Origin: Tragulus kanchil
Taxonomy: Eukaryota; Chordata; Mammalia; Artiodactyla; Tragulidae
Assembly (NCBI GenBank): GCA_022376925.1
Contig: JAIOJX010000026.1
Span: 205,126,900-205,190,899 of the forward strand
Direction: 5' to 3'
Length of the DNA: 64,000 nucleotides
The notes beneath the pieces were generated by a model, which was not told the DNA's origin, ran no database searches, and saw nothing but the letters and a program-made list of their open reading frames with translations. Below, piece by piece: positions 34,858 through 47,151 of this stretch. The stretch's first letter is position 1. The number at the start of each line of letters is the position of its first letter. Both the position numbers and the translations under genes were made by a program.

Positions 34858-35363
34858 GTTCTATTTCAAGTTGAAAATGGGTTGTAAAGCAGCAGAGACA
34901 CATTGCAACATCAATAACACATCTGGCCCAGGAACTGTTAGTGAATGCATAGTACAGTGGTGGTTCAAGAAATTTTGCAAAGGAGATGAGAGACTTGAAG
35001 CTGAAGAGTGCAGAGGCTGGTCATTGCAAATCGACAGTGACCAACTGAGGGGATCAGTAAAGCTGATCCTTTTATAACTACATGAGGAGTTCCCAAAGAA
35101 CTCAATGTTGACCATTCTATGATCATTTGACATTTGGAAGAAATTGGAAAGGTGAAAAAGCTCAATAAGTACCTCATGAATAGACTGAAAATTAAAAAAA
35201 TCATCGTTTTGAAGTGTCATCTTCTCTTATTCTACGCAACAATGAATCATTTCTCCATTGGATTGTGATGTGGAACATAAAATGGATTTTATATGACAAC
35301 TGGAAATGACCAGTTCAGTGGCTGGACCAAGAGAAAGCTCCAAAGCACTTCTCAAAACCAAAC
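34858..35363 (+). pseudogene. Mariner transposase 5' half, duplicate
   Basis: Second copy of 33757-34262; part of it recurs a third time at 36103-36462. Confidence 0.85.
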
Positions 35364-35366
35364 CTG

Positions 35367-35695
35367 GGGCTTCCCTGGTGGTCCAGTGGGTAAGGACACC
35401 GCCTTGCAGTGCAAGGGGTGCTGGTTCCATCCCTGGCCTGGGAAGATCCCACGTGCCGCGGAGCGGCTGGACCGATGTGTCCAATTACCGAGCCGGAGCT
35501 CTGGAGCGCATGCACCTAGAGCCGGTGCTCTGCAGCAAGAGAGGCCACTGCGATGGGAGACTCACACGGGCCAAAGAACAAAGATGAATGAAAAATAAAT
35601 ATAAATGAAAGACCAAGAGAAGTGGCCTGCCCGCCCCCTCCCTCCCCAACCCGCCCCTCCCCCCAAATAAATAAAATAAAACCTTAAAAACAAAC
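35367..35695 (+). mobile_element. CHR-2-like SINE with C-rich 3' extension
   Basis: Sense-strand example: head 'ggcttccctggtggtccagt', body with 'ggaccgatgtgtccaattac', then 'agaagtggcc', a C-rich block (about 35628-35664) and 'aaataaataaaat' tail. It splits the mariner transposase. Confidence 0.93.
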
Positions 35696-35699
35696 AAAC

Positions 35700-36085
35700 C
35701 TGCACCAGAAAAAGCTCATGGTCGCTGTTGGGTAGTCTGCCGCCAATCTGATCCACTACAGTTTTCTGAATCCCAGCGAAGCCATTACATCTGAGAAGTA
35801 TGCTCAGCAAATTGATGAGATACACCAGAAACTGCAATGCCTGCAGCCAGAATTGTTCAACAAAATGAGCCTAATTCTTCTCCAGAACAATGCCCAACCA
35901 CACCTTGAACAATCAACACCTCAAAAGTTGAACAAGTTGGACAACAAAGGTTTGCCTCATCCACCACATTCACTTGACCTCTCACCAACTAATTAACCAA
36001 ACTTTTTTTTCCACAACCAACAGCAGGCAGAAAATGCTTTGTAAATGTTCATTGAATCTCAAAGCACAGATTTTTAAGCTATAGG
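35700..36085 (+). pseudogene. Mariner transposase 3' half with internal loss
   Basis: Continues the transposase after the SINE. It reads 'LILLQNNAQPHLEQ' where Hsmar1 has 'ILLHDNARPH', so the second catalytic Asp is Asn; 'HSLDLSPTN' keeps the third Asp. About 40 bp is lost after this block. Confidence 0.8.
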
Positions 36086-36465
36086 TTTTTAAAAAAATGC
36101 TTAAGAGTGCAGAGGCTGGTCATTGCAAATCGACAGTGACCAACTGAGGGGATCAGTAAAGCTGATCCTTTTATAACTACATGAGGAGTTCCCAAAGAAC
36201 TCAATGTTGACCATTCTATGATCATTTGACATTTGGAAGAAATTGGAAAGGTGAAAAAGCTCAATAAGTACCTCATGAATAGACTGAAAATTAAAAAAAT
36301 CATCGTTTTGAAGTGTCATCTTCTCTTATTCTACGCAACAATGAATCATTTCTCCATTGGATTGTGATGTGGAACATAAAATGGATTTTATATGACAACT
36401 GGAAATGACCAGTTCAGTGGCTGGACCAAGAGAAAGCTCCAAAGCACTTCTCAAAACCAAACCTG

Positions 36466-36794
36466 GGGCTTCCCTGGTGGTCCAGTGGGTAAGGACACCG
36501 CCTTGCAGTGCAAGGGGTGCTGGTTCCATCCCTGGCCTGGGAAGATCCCACGTGCCGCGGAGCGGCTGGACCGATGTGTCCAATTACCGAGCCGGAGCTC
36601 TGGAGCGCATGCACCTAGAGCCGGTGCTCTGCAGCAAGAGAGGCCACTGCGATGGGAGACTCACACGGGCCAAAGAACAAAGATGAATGAAAAATAAATA
36701 TAAATGAAAGACCAAGAGAAGTGGCCTGCCCGCCCCCTCCCTCCCCAACCCGCCCCTCCCCCCAAATAAATAAAATAAAACCTTAAAAACAAAC
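36466..36794 (+). mobile_element. CHR-2-like SINE, duplicate
   Basis: Second copy of 35367-35695 from duplication 13. Confidence 0.93.
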
Positions 36795-36798
36795 AAAC

Positions 36799-37213
36799 CT
36801 GCACCAGAAAAAGCTCATGGTCGCTGTTGGGTAGTCTGCCGCCAATCTGATCCACTACAGTTTTCTGAATCCCAGCGAAGCCATTACATCTGAGAAGTAT
36901 GCTCAGCAAATTGATGAGATACACCAGAAACTGCAATGCCTGCAGCCAGAATTGTTCAACAAAATGAGCCTAATTCTTCTCCAGAACAATGCCCAACCAC
37001 ACCTTGAACAATCAACACCTCAAAAGTTGAACAAGTTGGACAACAAAGGTTTGCCTCATCCACCACATTCACTTGACCTCTCACCAACTAATTACCACTT
37101 CTTTAAGCAAATGTCAATTTTTTGCAGTAAAAATGCTTCCACAACCAACAGCAGGCAGAAAATGCTTTGTAAATGTTCATTGAATCTCAAAGCACAGATT
37201 TTTAAGCTATAGG
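36799..37213 (+). pseudogene. Mariner transposase 3' half, intact length
   Basis: As at 35700-36085 but with the 40-bp segment present, giving 'SPTNYHFFKQMSIF'. Catalytic second Asp is still lost. Confidence 0.85.
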
Positions 37214-37508
37214 AATAAACAAACTTATTTCTCATCAGCAAAAACATGTTGATAGTAATGGCTCTCATTTTGATTAATAAATATATGCTTGAGCCAGTTA
37301 TAATGATTTACAATTCACAGTATGAAACCACAATTATGTTTGCACCAATCTAAATATATTAATTTTGCATACTGCAGCCTTATTAGAATCACTTATTAGT
37401 TCCTGAAATATAGATAAAAATTTAAAAAAATACTTAATCATATTTTTAGTTTAATTTTTTAGTTCTATAGTTGCTTAATTTTAGTAAAAATTTGAGTATA
37501 TTTTTCTT

Positions 37509-37716
37509 ATATATATATATATATATATTTAGAAAACACCTATTTATCTATCAATCTTGACAAAAACAATGAAAAGAATAAATAAATCTGATCAAGACTC
37601 TATGTCTTACTAATAATTTACAAGAAATTTAAGAGAAAACATATTGTGTTAGATGACATCATGGGCATGTAATCAGTAAATTACAGAGAGGGAAATTCTA
37701 CTGATCTTGTTCCCCC

Positions 37717-37747
<31 letters not shown>
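37509..37747. repeat. Microsatellites (TA)n and (CA)n
   Basis: (TA)n at about 37509-37529 and (CA)n at about 37719-37747, both repeated with slightly different lengths at about 38662-38684 and 38874-38904. Confidence 0.85.
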
Positions 37748-37749
<2 letters not shown>

Positions 37750-38011
37750 CAAAGAGGAAAACTTTAAATTAAAAGGAATTTAACAGACATACACTCTAAC
37801 CTGGAACTTATAAAATGCTATGTGTTGGGTGTGAAATATAAAAATGAGAGCAATGATTCTTTCTTTATGGCATCAAATAGCTATTATATTAACATATTTT
37901 AGGTGTAATAATGGCACCATATCTTCTTAAAAGAGTTACTGTCTTTAAGAGATACAAACTATTTTTAGATAATAATGGATCTCTGAGATCTACTTCAAAA
38001 TAATCCAGCTA

Positions 38012-38254
38012 GGGCTTTCCTGGTGGTCCAGTGGGTAAGGAGTCCGCCTTGCAGTGCAGGGTGCGCCAGTTCGATCCCTGGCCTGGGAGGATCCCACGTG
38101 CCACAGAGCGACCAGACTGGTGTGTCCAGTGTGAGGCGGTGCTCTGCAATGAGAGGCCACTGCAGTGGGAGGCCACGCAAGCCGGAGAGTAAAAATGGAT
38201 GAGAATAAATAAATAAAAAAACAATAAAAGAGGCCAAAATTAAAAAAAAAAAAA
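38012..38254 (+). mobile_element. CHR-2-like SINE (plain 3' end)
   Basis: Head 'gggctttcctggtggtccag', shortened body, end 'aataaaagaggcc'. Flanks 'tccagcta' on both sides are the target-site duplication. Confidence 0.88.
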
Positions 38255-38871
38255 GTCCAGCTATAGAGTCCATATGGTGATAAACGTTGAGAGTAGGTAG
38301 TAGGTACATTGCATCCAAGTGCTCTCTCCATATGTATGTTTGTTTGAAAGTTTCCATAACAAAAATAGAAAGATTTACTGAACACTGAACTATAATTTCT
38401 GTGAAGAGCAGAATAGTAATGGCTCTCATTTTGATTAATAAATATATGCCAGTTATAATGATTTACAATTCACAGTATGAAACCACAATTATGTTTGCAC
38501 CAATCTAAATATATTAATTTTGCATACTGCAGCCTTATTAGAATCACTTATTAGTTCCTGAAATATAGATAAAAATTTAAAAAAATACTTAATCATATTT
38601 TTAGTTTAATTTTTTAGTTCTATAGTTGCTTAATTTTAGTAAAAATTTGAGTATATTTTTCTTATATATATATATATATATATTTAGAAAACACCTATTT
38701 ATCTATCAATCTTGACAAAAACAATGAAAAGAATAAATAAATCTGATCAAGACTCTATGTCTTACTAATAATTTACAAGAAATTTAAGAGAAAACATATT
38801 GTGTTAGATGACATCATGGGCATGTAATCAGTAAATTACAGAGAGGGAAATTCTACTGATCTTGTTCCCCC

Positions 38872-38906
<35 letters not shown>

Positions 38907-39169
38907 CAAAGAGGAAAACTTTAAATTAAAAGGAATTTAACAGACATACACTCTAACCTGGAACTTATAAAATGCTATGTGTTGGGTGTGAAATATAAAA
39001 ATGAGAGCAATGATTCTTTCTTTATGGCATCAAATAGCTATTATATTAACATATTTTAGGTGTAATAATGGCACCATATCTTCTTAAAAGAGTTACTGTC
39101 TTTAAGAGATACAAACTATTTTTAGATAATAATGGATCTCTGAGATCTACTTCAAAATAATCCAGCTAG

Positions 39170-39411
39170 GGCTTTCCTGGTGGTCCAGTGGGTAAGGAGT
39201 CCGCCTTGCAGTGCAGGGTGCGCCAGTTCGATCCCTGGCCTGGGAGGATCCCACGTGCCACAGAGCGACCAGACTGGTGTGTCCAGTGTGAGGCGGTGCT
39301 CTGCAATGAGAGGCCACTGCAGTGGGAGGCCACGCAAGCCGGAGAGTAAAAATGGATGAGAATAAATAAATAAAAAAACAATAAAAGAGGCCAAAATTAA
39401 AAAAAAAAAAA
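39170..39411 (+). mobile_element. CHR-2-like SINE, duplicate
   Basis: Second copy of 38012-38254 from duplication 14. Confidence 0.88.
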
Positions 39412-39592
39412 GTCCAGCTATAGAGTCCATATGGTGATAAACGTTGAGAGTAGGTAGTAGGTACATTGCATCCAAGTGCTCTCTCCATATGTATGTTTGT
39501 TTGAAAGTTTCCATAACAAAAATAGAAAGATTTACTGAACACTGAACTATAATTTCTGTGAAGAGCAGAATTATGTCTCCTTTTATTTACCC

Positions 39593-39780
39593 TTGGCCTT
39601 CCCTGGTGGCTCAAACAGTAAAGAATCCAGCTGCAATGTGGGAGACTTGGGTTTGATCCCTGGGTTTGGAAGATCTTCTGGAGAAGGGAAAGGCTACCCA
39701 CTCCAGTATTCCTGCCTGGAGAATTCCATGGCTCCTCCATGGGTAGCAAAGACTCCGACAAGACTGAATGACTAGTGGTC
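39593..39780 (+). mobile_element. BovA2-type SINE
   Basis: Head 'ggccttccctggtggctca' through 'agactgaatgactagtgg'. Flanking 'ttatttaccct' on both sides is a target-site duplication. Confidence 0.9.
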
Positions 39781-39849
39781 ATTATGTTATTTACCCTAGT
39801 ATCCCTAGAATGTGTCTCAATGAATACTTGCCTAATTATTAATATTTGG

Positions 39850-40050
39850 TAATTTCCCTGGTTGTTCAGACTGTAACAAATAAGCCTGTGAAGCAGGAGA
39901 CTCAGGTTTGATCCCTGGATTGGAAAGATTCCCTGGAGAAAGCAATCTTCCAGTATTCCTTCCCAGAAAATGCCATGAATAGAGGAGATTGGTGGGCTAT
40001 AGTCCATGGGGTCACAAAGAGTTGGACACAACTAAGTGACTTTCACTTCT
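39850..40050 (+). mobile_element. BovA2-type SINE, diverged
   Basis: 'atttccctggttgttcagac', 'gggctatagtccatggggtc' and 'agttggacacaactaagtga' mark an older BovA2. Confidence 0.87.
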
Positions 40051-40139
40051 TTGTGTTTGAACTTGAACTTTTTTTTATAGACAAGAAAATGTCTTCATCA
40101 GGCCTTTGAGAAATGGAGTTAACTACATCTTAGGATTCA

Positions 40140-40200
40140 GGTCAACGTGTGACAGTAAACAACAAAACCCTGTAAAAAAATAAAACAATAAAAAAAAGAA
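40140..40200 (+). mobile_element. L1 3'-terminal scrap
   Basis: 'gtgacagtaaacaacaaaac' plus A-rich tail resembles the 3' end at 43835-43965. Confidence 0.4.
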
Positions 40201-40435
40201 GGCATGGCAGGAAAGGACTCTAAAAACAAATCTAGTCTACTTAATGTATTAATTTCTTTTATGTCCCAATCATGCCTCGGTTTAAATAATCTTTTCAATC
40301 TGCAGCCATAAATAGTGTACTGATTTAAAGAAATTCTAAAAACTCTTCTAGTTATCCAAAGAGCTACATTTTCTAAACTTTTGAAAATCTTAGTATGTGA
40401 ATTGAACTAACTTTTGCTTAAAAACTCAGTATGAG

Positions 40436-40712
40436 GGCTTCCCTGGTGGTCCAGTGGGTAAAGGGTCCACCTTGCAGTGCAAGGTGCACGGGTTTGATCC
40501 CTGACCCCGGAAGATCCCACGTGCTGCAGAGCGGCTGGACCAATGTGTCCAACTACCCAGCTGGCATTCTGGAGTGCATGTGTCCAGAGTCAGTGCTCTG
40601 CAATGAGAGAGGCCACTGCAACAGGAGGTCCACACAGGCCAAAGAATAAAGATGGATGAAAATAAATAAATAAAAAACCAATAAAAGAGACAAAAAATTA
40701 AAAAAAAAAAAA
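40436..40712 (+). mobile_element. CHR-2-like SINE (plain 3' end)
   Basis: Head 'gggcttccctggtggtccag', full body, end 'aataaaagagacaaaaaa'. Single copy. Confidence 0.9.
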
Positions 40713-41004
40713 CACCTCAATGTGAAAGGCACTAGGCTATGTGCCGGTGGTAAAACAAATACATCTTTGCTCTTCACAAAGCTAAGCTCAGTGATATGGA
40801 TGAGAACCATACTCTCTATAAAGAAAACTATCCAAATATTTTAGGGGACTTTGTGCTCATAAGATACTGGGGACTTGATTCTTTTTCCTTTCATTTTACA
40901 ACCTTAAAACAGTTATTGCAGCTGAACAATAGTGATTATTGGTTATTTGAATCAGCTACTGTGTTCAGATCATATATCCCAAGTCATATTACCTGATATC
41001 TATG

Positions 41005-41215
41005 AGGTGCTGTGGTACTCAGTTGCTCAGTTGTGTCTGACTCTTTGTAGCCCTTTGGATTGCCACCCACCAGGCTCCCTGTTCATGGGATTTTTCAGGC
41101 AAGAATACTGGAGTGCATTGTAATTTCCTCTCTAGTGGGTCTTCCCAACCAGAGATTGAACCTGCATCTCCCGCACTGCAGGTGGATTCTTTACCCTGAG
41201 TCATTGGAGAAGTTC
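41005..41215 (-). mobile_element. BovA2-type SINE, antisense
   Basis: 'gttgctcagttgtgtctgac' to 'tctttaccctgagtcattgg' spans the antisense BovA2. Confidence 0.9.
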
Positions 41216-41575
41216 TGAAAAGGGGGTTTTTATTATTGATGACATCCTGGTTTTGGTTGTGCTGTTTTTCTTAATATCTAGCCTGGCTTGATAAGCATGA
41301 TTAGTTCCTGTATTAAATGACTTACCCTATTCAAAAGCATTCGTGGTGCTAGAGATACATTATCATTGGGGTTTTGGGATTTTGTTTGTTTGTTTTTGGT
41401 ATGAATAGATGTTGTGAGGGGTTTTTTTGGCCACTGTCTTAGGCAGAAGTCTATTCCCAATTAAAATAGAGTTTTCTGACTATTTGGAGAATAGCCTTCT
41501 GTTTCCCAAATTTCTCAGATTTTTTAATTGCAAAATTATCATTTCCACTTTTTACTCTACAATACAGATTTTAAG
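41216..41575. other. Unique non-coding stretch
   Basis: Nothing recognised apart from a short G/T-rich run. Confidence 0.5.
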
Positions 41576-43703
41576 ATTACACTTACAAAATTAGGGGTTA
41601 TTTTTGAACTATTAAAAAAGAGACAAAAATCCCAAACCCAAGAATATGATTATAACTTGGTCTAGCCATGAGAGTTCATACCTTCAACCCACACACAAGA
41701 CAAAAATTTATTAGTGTACAGTTTGTACTATATGCTCTTACATTTCAGCCTGTGCCCTAAAATGTGCTTTTTCATTTGGATAGGTAATAAAAGTCACCCA
41801 AGAACTACACTGTTTTATGTTCAACTTCCACTGTGTGGTTGTACAACTTTGGGGAAGATTCAATCGATGCCAAACAAGGGTAGAAGTTTACCATCTGTAT
41901 GCCCTTTAGCAGAGTGTTTCGGTTCTGTCTCCCACTGATAATTTTATCCTTACATGTGGTATGTCTATTTTTTATTTTACAAGTCCAAGTAACAATTTTA
42001 TTCTAGTCTATAGCACAATTTTTTTTCATACTCACATTTGGTGGTTTTAACAGTGTTCCTTTTGAGCAGACTTCTAATAAGCCCACAAAAAGTTATATTA
42101 AAAATAAAAATATACACAATAAAACAATAAGCATCTAGATGTTCAGGGCTAAGTGGAGGAAATGTGATTGTTTCTACCACTGAGTAGCTCACCTACTTAG
42201 GAATTCACCAACCAATGCCAATTCTTTTGCTCTGAATTCTCTTGTATTAATAAGTCACCAAAATCAAAGACTCCTAAACATATATAAAGTAAACCCTATT
42301 TTAAAGCCACATTAGGACAAAAATTCAATTAGAAAGCTAAATGTGTCATCTAACAAACAATTGCATTAATGAAGTCCATTACTAGAAAATAGGCACTATC
42401 TCACCATGCCTATTTTAAACTTCTTAGAAATACAAATTCCTTAGAGAACTAGAGTATAATATCTTAGGGTATGTAAAGATTAGGCAGGGTATAGTCCTCA
42501 TATGCATCTGACTGAATACCGCTTGCTCTTCTCAGGAGCTGCCATGAGCGAGGGAGTCCTAGCTACAGTTTGTCAGCCGGTAATCTTCTTTTCCAGGAAT
42601 ACTGTATCATGCAAGTGATCGATTGTTGGCCTAGTAAGAAAATTCTCAAAAAAAAAAAGAATTACACTTACAAAATTAGGGGTTATTTTTGAACTATTAA
42701 AAAAGAGACAAAAATCCCAAACCCAAGAATATGATTATAACTTGGTCTAGCCATGAGAGTTCATACCTTCAACCCACACACAAGACAAAAATTTATTAGT
42801 GTACAGTTTGTACTATATGCTCTTACATTTCAGCCTGTGCCCTAAAATGTGCTTTTTCATTTGGATAGGTAATAAAAGTCACCCAAGAACTACACTGTTT
42901 TATGTTCAACTTCCACTGTGTGGTTGTACAACTTTGGGGAAGATTCAATCGATGCCAAACAAGGGTAGAAGTTTACCATCTGTATGCCCTTTAGCAGAGT
43001 GTTTCGGTTCTGTCTCCCACTGATAATTTTATCCTTACATGTGGTATGTCTATTTTTTATTTTACAAGTCCAAGTAACAATTTTATTCTAGTCTATAGCA
43101 CAATTTTTTTTCATACTCACATTTGGTGGTTTTAACAGTGTTCCTTTTGAGCAGACTTCTAATAAGCCCACAAAAAGTTATATTAAAAATAAAAATATAC
43201 ACAATAAAACAATAAGCATCTAGATGTTCAGGGCTAAGTGGAGGAAATGTGATTGTTTCTACCACTGAGTAGCTCACCTACTTAGGAATTCACCAACCAA
43301 TGCCAATTCTTTTGCTCTGAATTCTCTTGTATTAATAAGTCACCAAAATCAAAGACTCCTAAACATATATAAAGTAAACCCTATTTTAAAGCCACATTAG
43401 GACAAAAATTCAATTAGAAAGCTAAATGTGTCATCTAACAAACAATTGCATTAATGAAGTCCATTACTAGAAAATAGGCACTATCTCACCATGCCTATTT
43501 TAAACTTCTTAGAAATACAAATTCCTTAGAGAACTAGAGTATAATATCTTAGGGTATGTAAAGATTAGGCAGGGTATAGTCCTCATATGCATCTGACTGA
43601 ATACCGCTTGCTCTTCTCAGGAGCTGCCATGAGCGAGGGAGTCCTAGCTACAGATTGTCAGCCTGTAATCTTCTTTTCCATGAATACTGTATCATGCAAG
43701 TGA
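41576..43703. repeat. Tandem duplication 15 (41576-42618 / 42661-43703)
   Basis: Offset exactly 1085. Copies differ at a few bases only near the join of copy 1. Filler 42619-42660 ends in an A-run. Both copies are otherwise unique AT-rich DNA without a gene. Confidence 0.97.
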
Positions 43704-45553
43704 ATGGCCTGTGTATTGCCAATTGCTGAGTCAAGTCTGAAGCATACAAATAAGGAAATTTTCTCCAGTGCCATAAAATAGATAACCAGTGGAAATCTGC
43801 TGTAAGACTAAGGGAAATCAAACAGGGGCTCTGCAACAACCGAGAGGGGTGGAGTGGGGAGAGAGATGGGAGGGAAGTTCAAGAGGGAGGGGACATATGT
43901 ATACCTATAGCTGATTCAGGTTGATGTTTGGCAGTAAACAACAAAACTCTGCAAAAAAATAAAGATAGAGGGTAGTAAACTGTGACATAAACAAAATATT
44001 ATAGTAACAGGCAGGTTTTAGACTAATGTTTTAGCTTAACTAGAGGTAGATAGTCTTTGGCCCTTTATACTGATACTTCAGGAAGAAAAGGTTTTAGAGC
44101 TCTGCATTGGTAGCCACATAGCCTGGATTCAATTCATTGCCACTAAAAACACCATGTATGTTCTAAAAATCTATGACCATTGAAAATCTAATTGTCTCTT
44201 AGGCCTGATGATGCAGATAATCTTGGTTCGGCTGATCCTTCCACCATAAGTGACTGACTCTGTATGCCTCTTTCCATGAGAGAGACTCTGACTGGGTAAA
44301 GAAAGACTACCCATGTCAGAGAATTTCTAATAAGCAGAGCTCCAGTATTAGGCCTCCTCCTTAACCTCTGAAAAGCTTAGAGAGATTTGCTTTCAGGTCA
44401 GATACATATCCTGAGTTGACTCAATGGCCCAAGGAAGATAGAGTTACAAACTAGCCCATGGGTCAGATGATTCCCCTAACTAGCCCTATTTTACAGCCAC
44501 ATTAGGACAAAAATTCAATTAGAAAGCTAAATGTGTCATCTAACAAACAATTGCATTAATGAAGTCCATTACTAGAAAATAGGCACTATCTCACCATGCC
44601 TATTTTAAACTTCTTAGAAATACAAATTCCTTAGAGAACTAGAGTATAATATCTTAGGGTATGTAAAGATTAGGCAGGGTATAGTCCTCATATGCATCTG
44701 ACTGAATACCGCTTGCTCTTCTCAGGAGCTGCCATGAGCGAGGGAGTCCTAGCTACAGATTGTCAGCCTGTAATCTTCTTTTCCATGAATACTGTATCAT
44801 GCAAGTGAATGGCCTGTGTATTGCCAATTGCTGAGTCAAGTCTGAAGCATACAAATAAGGAAATTTTCTCCAGTGCCATAAAATAGATAACCAGTGGAAA
44901 TCTGCTGTAAGACTAAGGGAAATCAAACAGGGGCTCTGCAACAACCGAGAGGGGTGGAGTGGGGAGAGAGATGGGAGGGAAGTTCAAGAGGGAGGGGACA
45001 TATGTATACCTATAGCTGATTCAGGTTGATGTTTGGCAGTAAACAACAAAACTCTGCAAAAAAATAAAGATAGAGGGTAGTAAACTGTGACATAAACAAA
45101 ATATTATAGTAACAGGCAGGTTTTAGACTAATGTTTTAGCTTAACTAGAGGTAGATAGTCTTTGGCCCTTTATACTGATACTTCAGGAAGAAAAGGTTTT
45201 AGAGCTCTGCATTGGTAGCCACATAGCCTGGATTCAATTCATTGCCACTAAAAACACCATGTATGTTCTAAAAATCTATGACCATTGAAAATCTAATTGT
45301 CTCTTAGGCCTGATGATGCAGATAATCTTGGTTCGGCTGATCCTTCCACCATAAGTGACTGACTCTGTATGCCTCTTTCCATGAGAGAGACTCTGACTGG
45401 GTAAAGAAAGACTACCCATGTCAGAGAATTTCTAATAAGCAGAGCTCCAGTATTAGGCCTCCTCCTTAACCTCTGAAAAGCTTAGAGAGATTTGCTTTCA
45501 GGTCAGATACATATCCTGAGTTGACTCAATGGCCCAAGGAAGATAGAGTTACA
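43381..45553. repeat. Tandem duplication 16 (43381-44448 / 44486-45553)
   Basis: Offset 1105. Begins inside copy 2 of duplication 15, so about 320 bp exist three times (about 42296, 43381, 44486). Filler 44449-44485. Confidence 0.97.
43835..43965 (+). mobile_element. L1 3' UTR end
   Basis: A G-rich purine stretch followed by 'gacatatgtatacctatagc' and 'gatgtttggcagtaaacaac' matches the ruminant L1 3' end. Duplicate at 44940-45070. Confidence 0.65.
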
Positions 45554-45649
45554 TAGGTGAGAGTTTCACAGTTCAAAAGTAAGTCTACCATTGGCGGGTC
45601 TACAGGCATGACTGGACTTTTGTGACTTTTTAGAAGAATGTAGCATAGG

Positions 45650-45935
45650 GGCTTCCCTGGTGGTCCAGTGGGTAAGGACACCGCCTTGCAGTACAAGGGG
45701 CGCCGGTTCCATCCCTGGCCTGGGAAGAGCCCACATGCCATGGAGTGGCTGGACCGATGTGTCCAACTACCAAGCCAGAGCTCTGGAGCACATGTGCCCA
45801 GTGCCGGTGCTCTGCAGCAAGAGAGGCCACTGCGATGGGAGGCCCACACAGGCCAAAGAACTAAGATGGATGAAAATAAATAAATCAAAGACAATCGAAG
45901 CGGCCAAAAAAAAAATTTTTTTTAATAAAAATTAA
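45650..45935 (+). mobile_element. CHR-2-like SINE ('gcggcc' end, no C-rich block)
   Basis: Full head and body with 'ggaccgatgtgtccaactac'; 3' end 'aatcgaagcggccaaaaaa'. Flanks 'agaatgtagcata' and 'agaatgtagtata' are the target-site duplication. Confidence 0.92.
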
Positions 45936-46179
45936 AAAAAGAATGTAGTATAACAGACTCTGTGGAGATATGGACTGTCTGGTACAAGAAAAATATTCTA
46001 TTATAAAGATACCCATAATGCCATTATCATATATTTGCCTTGCCAATGGGAAGCCCATTTACTTAAAGATTGAATAATAAGCATTTGTTATTTATTCAGC
46101 ATCAAAATTATCACTACTTGTCCTTTCAGCAACTAGAGCATAATAGATGACTATTTATTTATTTAACAGATATTTCTTT

Positions 46180-46511
46180 TTTTTTTTTTAAAGATTTATT
46201 TATTTATTTACTTTTTGGGCGGGGGTCGGGTTGGGGAGGGAGGGGAGCGGGCGGGCCACTTTTGTTGGTCTTTCATTTCTCCATTTTCATTTGTCTTCGT
46301 TCTTTGGCTCCTGTGGGCCTCCCATCGCGGTGGCGTCTGTCGTTGCAGAGCACCAGCTCTGGGCGCATGCGCTCCAGAGCTCCGGCTGGGTAATTGGACA
46401 CATCAGTCCAGCTGCTCCGCAGCACGTGGGATCTTCCCAGGCCAGGGCTCGAACCGGCGCCCCTTGCACTGCAAGGCGGTGTCCTTACCCACTGGACCAC
46501 TAGGGGAAGCC
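46180..46511 (-). mobile_element. CHR-2-like SINE with C-rich 3' extension
   Basis: Antisense; G-rich block at about 46217-46256. Target-site duplication 'cagatatttctt' at about 46168 and 46513. Single copy and little diverged from 52436-52773. Confidence 0.93.
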
Positions 46512-47151
46512 CCAGATATTTCTTGAGTACACATTACATGGAGGACAGGCATTTAATTATAAGATGTGCAATCTGGTCAGACTCCCTAAGGATAAGCACA
46601 CATGGGCAAAACCACCAAAAATTAGAGTACAGGGGAGGAAAAAAATGTAGAATAATGTCTACATTTCTGCCTTGAGGGACCAGATAATTAATGGTGCCGT
46701 CCACTGGAAATAAACAAAAAAAGAACAGGACAAAAGACAAGATTAGACTGAAGAACATGCATTTAGTTCTTTACATGAGTTCAAAATACTTCAGGAATCT
46801 CTGAGTGGATAGGAGCAGCAAGCAGATGGCTAACAGTTCTGAATCACAGGAGATCTATGCTAGAAATGCAGCTCTGGGATTCATCAGCCTATAAAAGACA
46901 CTTGAAATCATGGGGGTAAGTGAGGTCACCCAGGAAGCTTGGGTAGAATGAGAAAAGAAGAGATGAGATAAAAATGCAAAATCCCTAAGAACATCCTTAT
47001 GCAAAGGATAAAAGAAAGAAAACAGAAAAAGATTGGCCAGAGATGAGATGAATAGGAAACTTATTAAGAGTTTTGACAAGAGCTATTGAATTGGAGAAGT
47101 CATGTCACAGTGACTTGTAGTGTGATTAGACAATGAAGATCAGTATGAACA
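46512..47151. other. Unique non-coding stretch
   Basis: No gene or named repeat seen; single copy. Confidence 0.5.

Larger units (their letters stand above)
33159..35363. repeat. Tandem duplication 12 (33159-34262 / 34270-35363)
   Basis: Offset starts at 1111 and falls to 1102 after a scrambled patch ('aagccagctttttcactg' versus 'acatttctg'). Short filler 34263-34269. Confidence 0.96.
35004..37213. repeat. Tandem duplication 13 (35004-36085 / 36103-37213)
   Basis: Offset 1099. Copy 1 lacks about 40 bp present in copy 2 (37094-37137 region), replaced by 'aaccaaactttttttt'. Copy 1 begins inside copy 2 of duplication 12. Confidence 0.95.
33262..37352 (+). mobile_element. Mariner (Hsmar1-like) fossil, plus strand
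   Basis: Left inverted repeat 'ttaggttggtgcaaatg' at 33262 (again at 34364 through duplication 12) and right repeat 'tttgcaccaatcta' ending at 37352. A broken transposase runs between. Two CHR-2-like SINEs and duplications 12 and 13 expand a roughly 1.3 kb element to 4.1 kb. Confidence 0.87.
37252..39571. repeat. Tandem duplication 14 (37252-38412 / 38413-39571)
   Basis: Copies abut at 'agaatagtaatgg'. Offset about 1155-1161; differences are small run and microsatellite changes and a 6-bp loss ('tgcttgagccag'/'tgccag'). Confidence 0.96.

Noticed and set aside
37500..37750. Microsatellite-driven expansion as cause of duplication 14
   Set aside because: The microsatellites are internal to the duplicated unit, not at its breakpoints, and other duplications lack them.
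39147..40031. 294-codon minus-strand open frame, the longest in the window
   Set aside because: It runs through two BovA2 SINEs, unique DNA and a CHR-2-like SINE without protein family resemblance; a chance fusion of repeat-derived frames.
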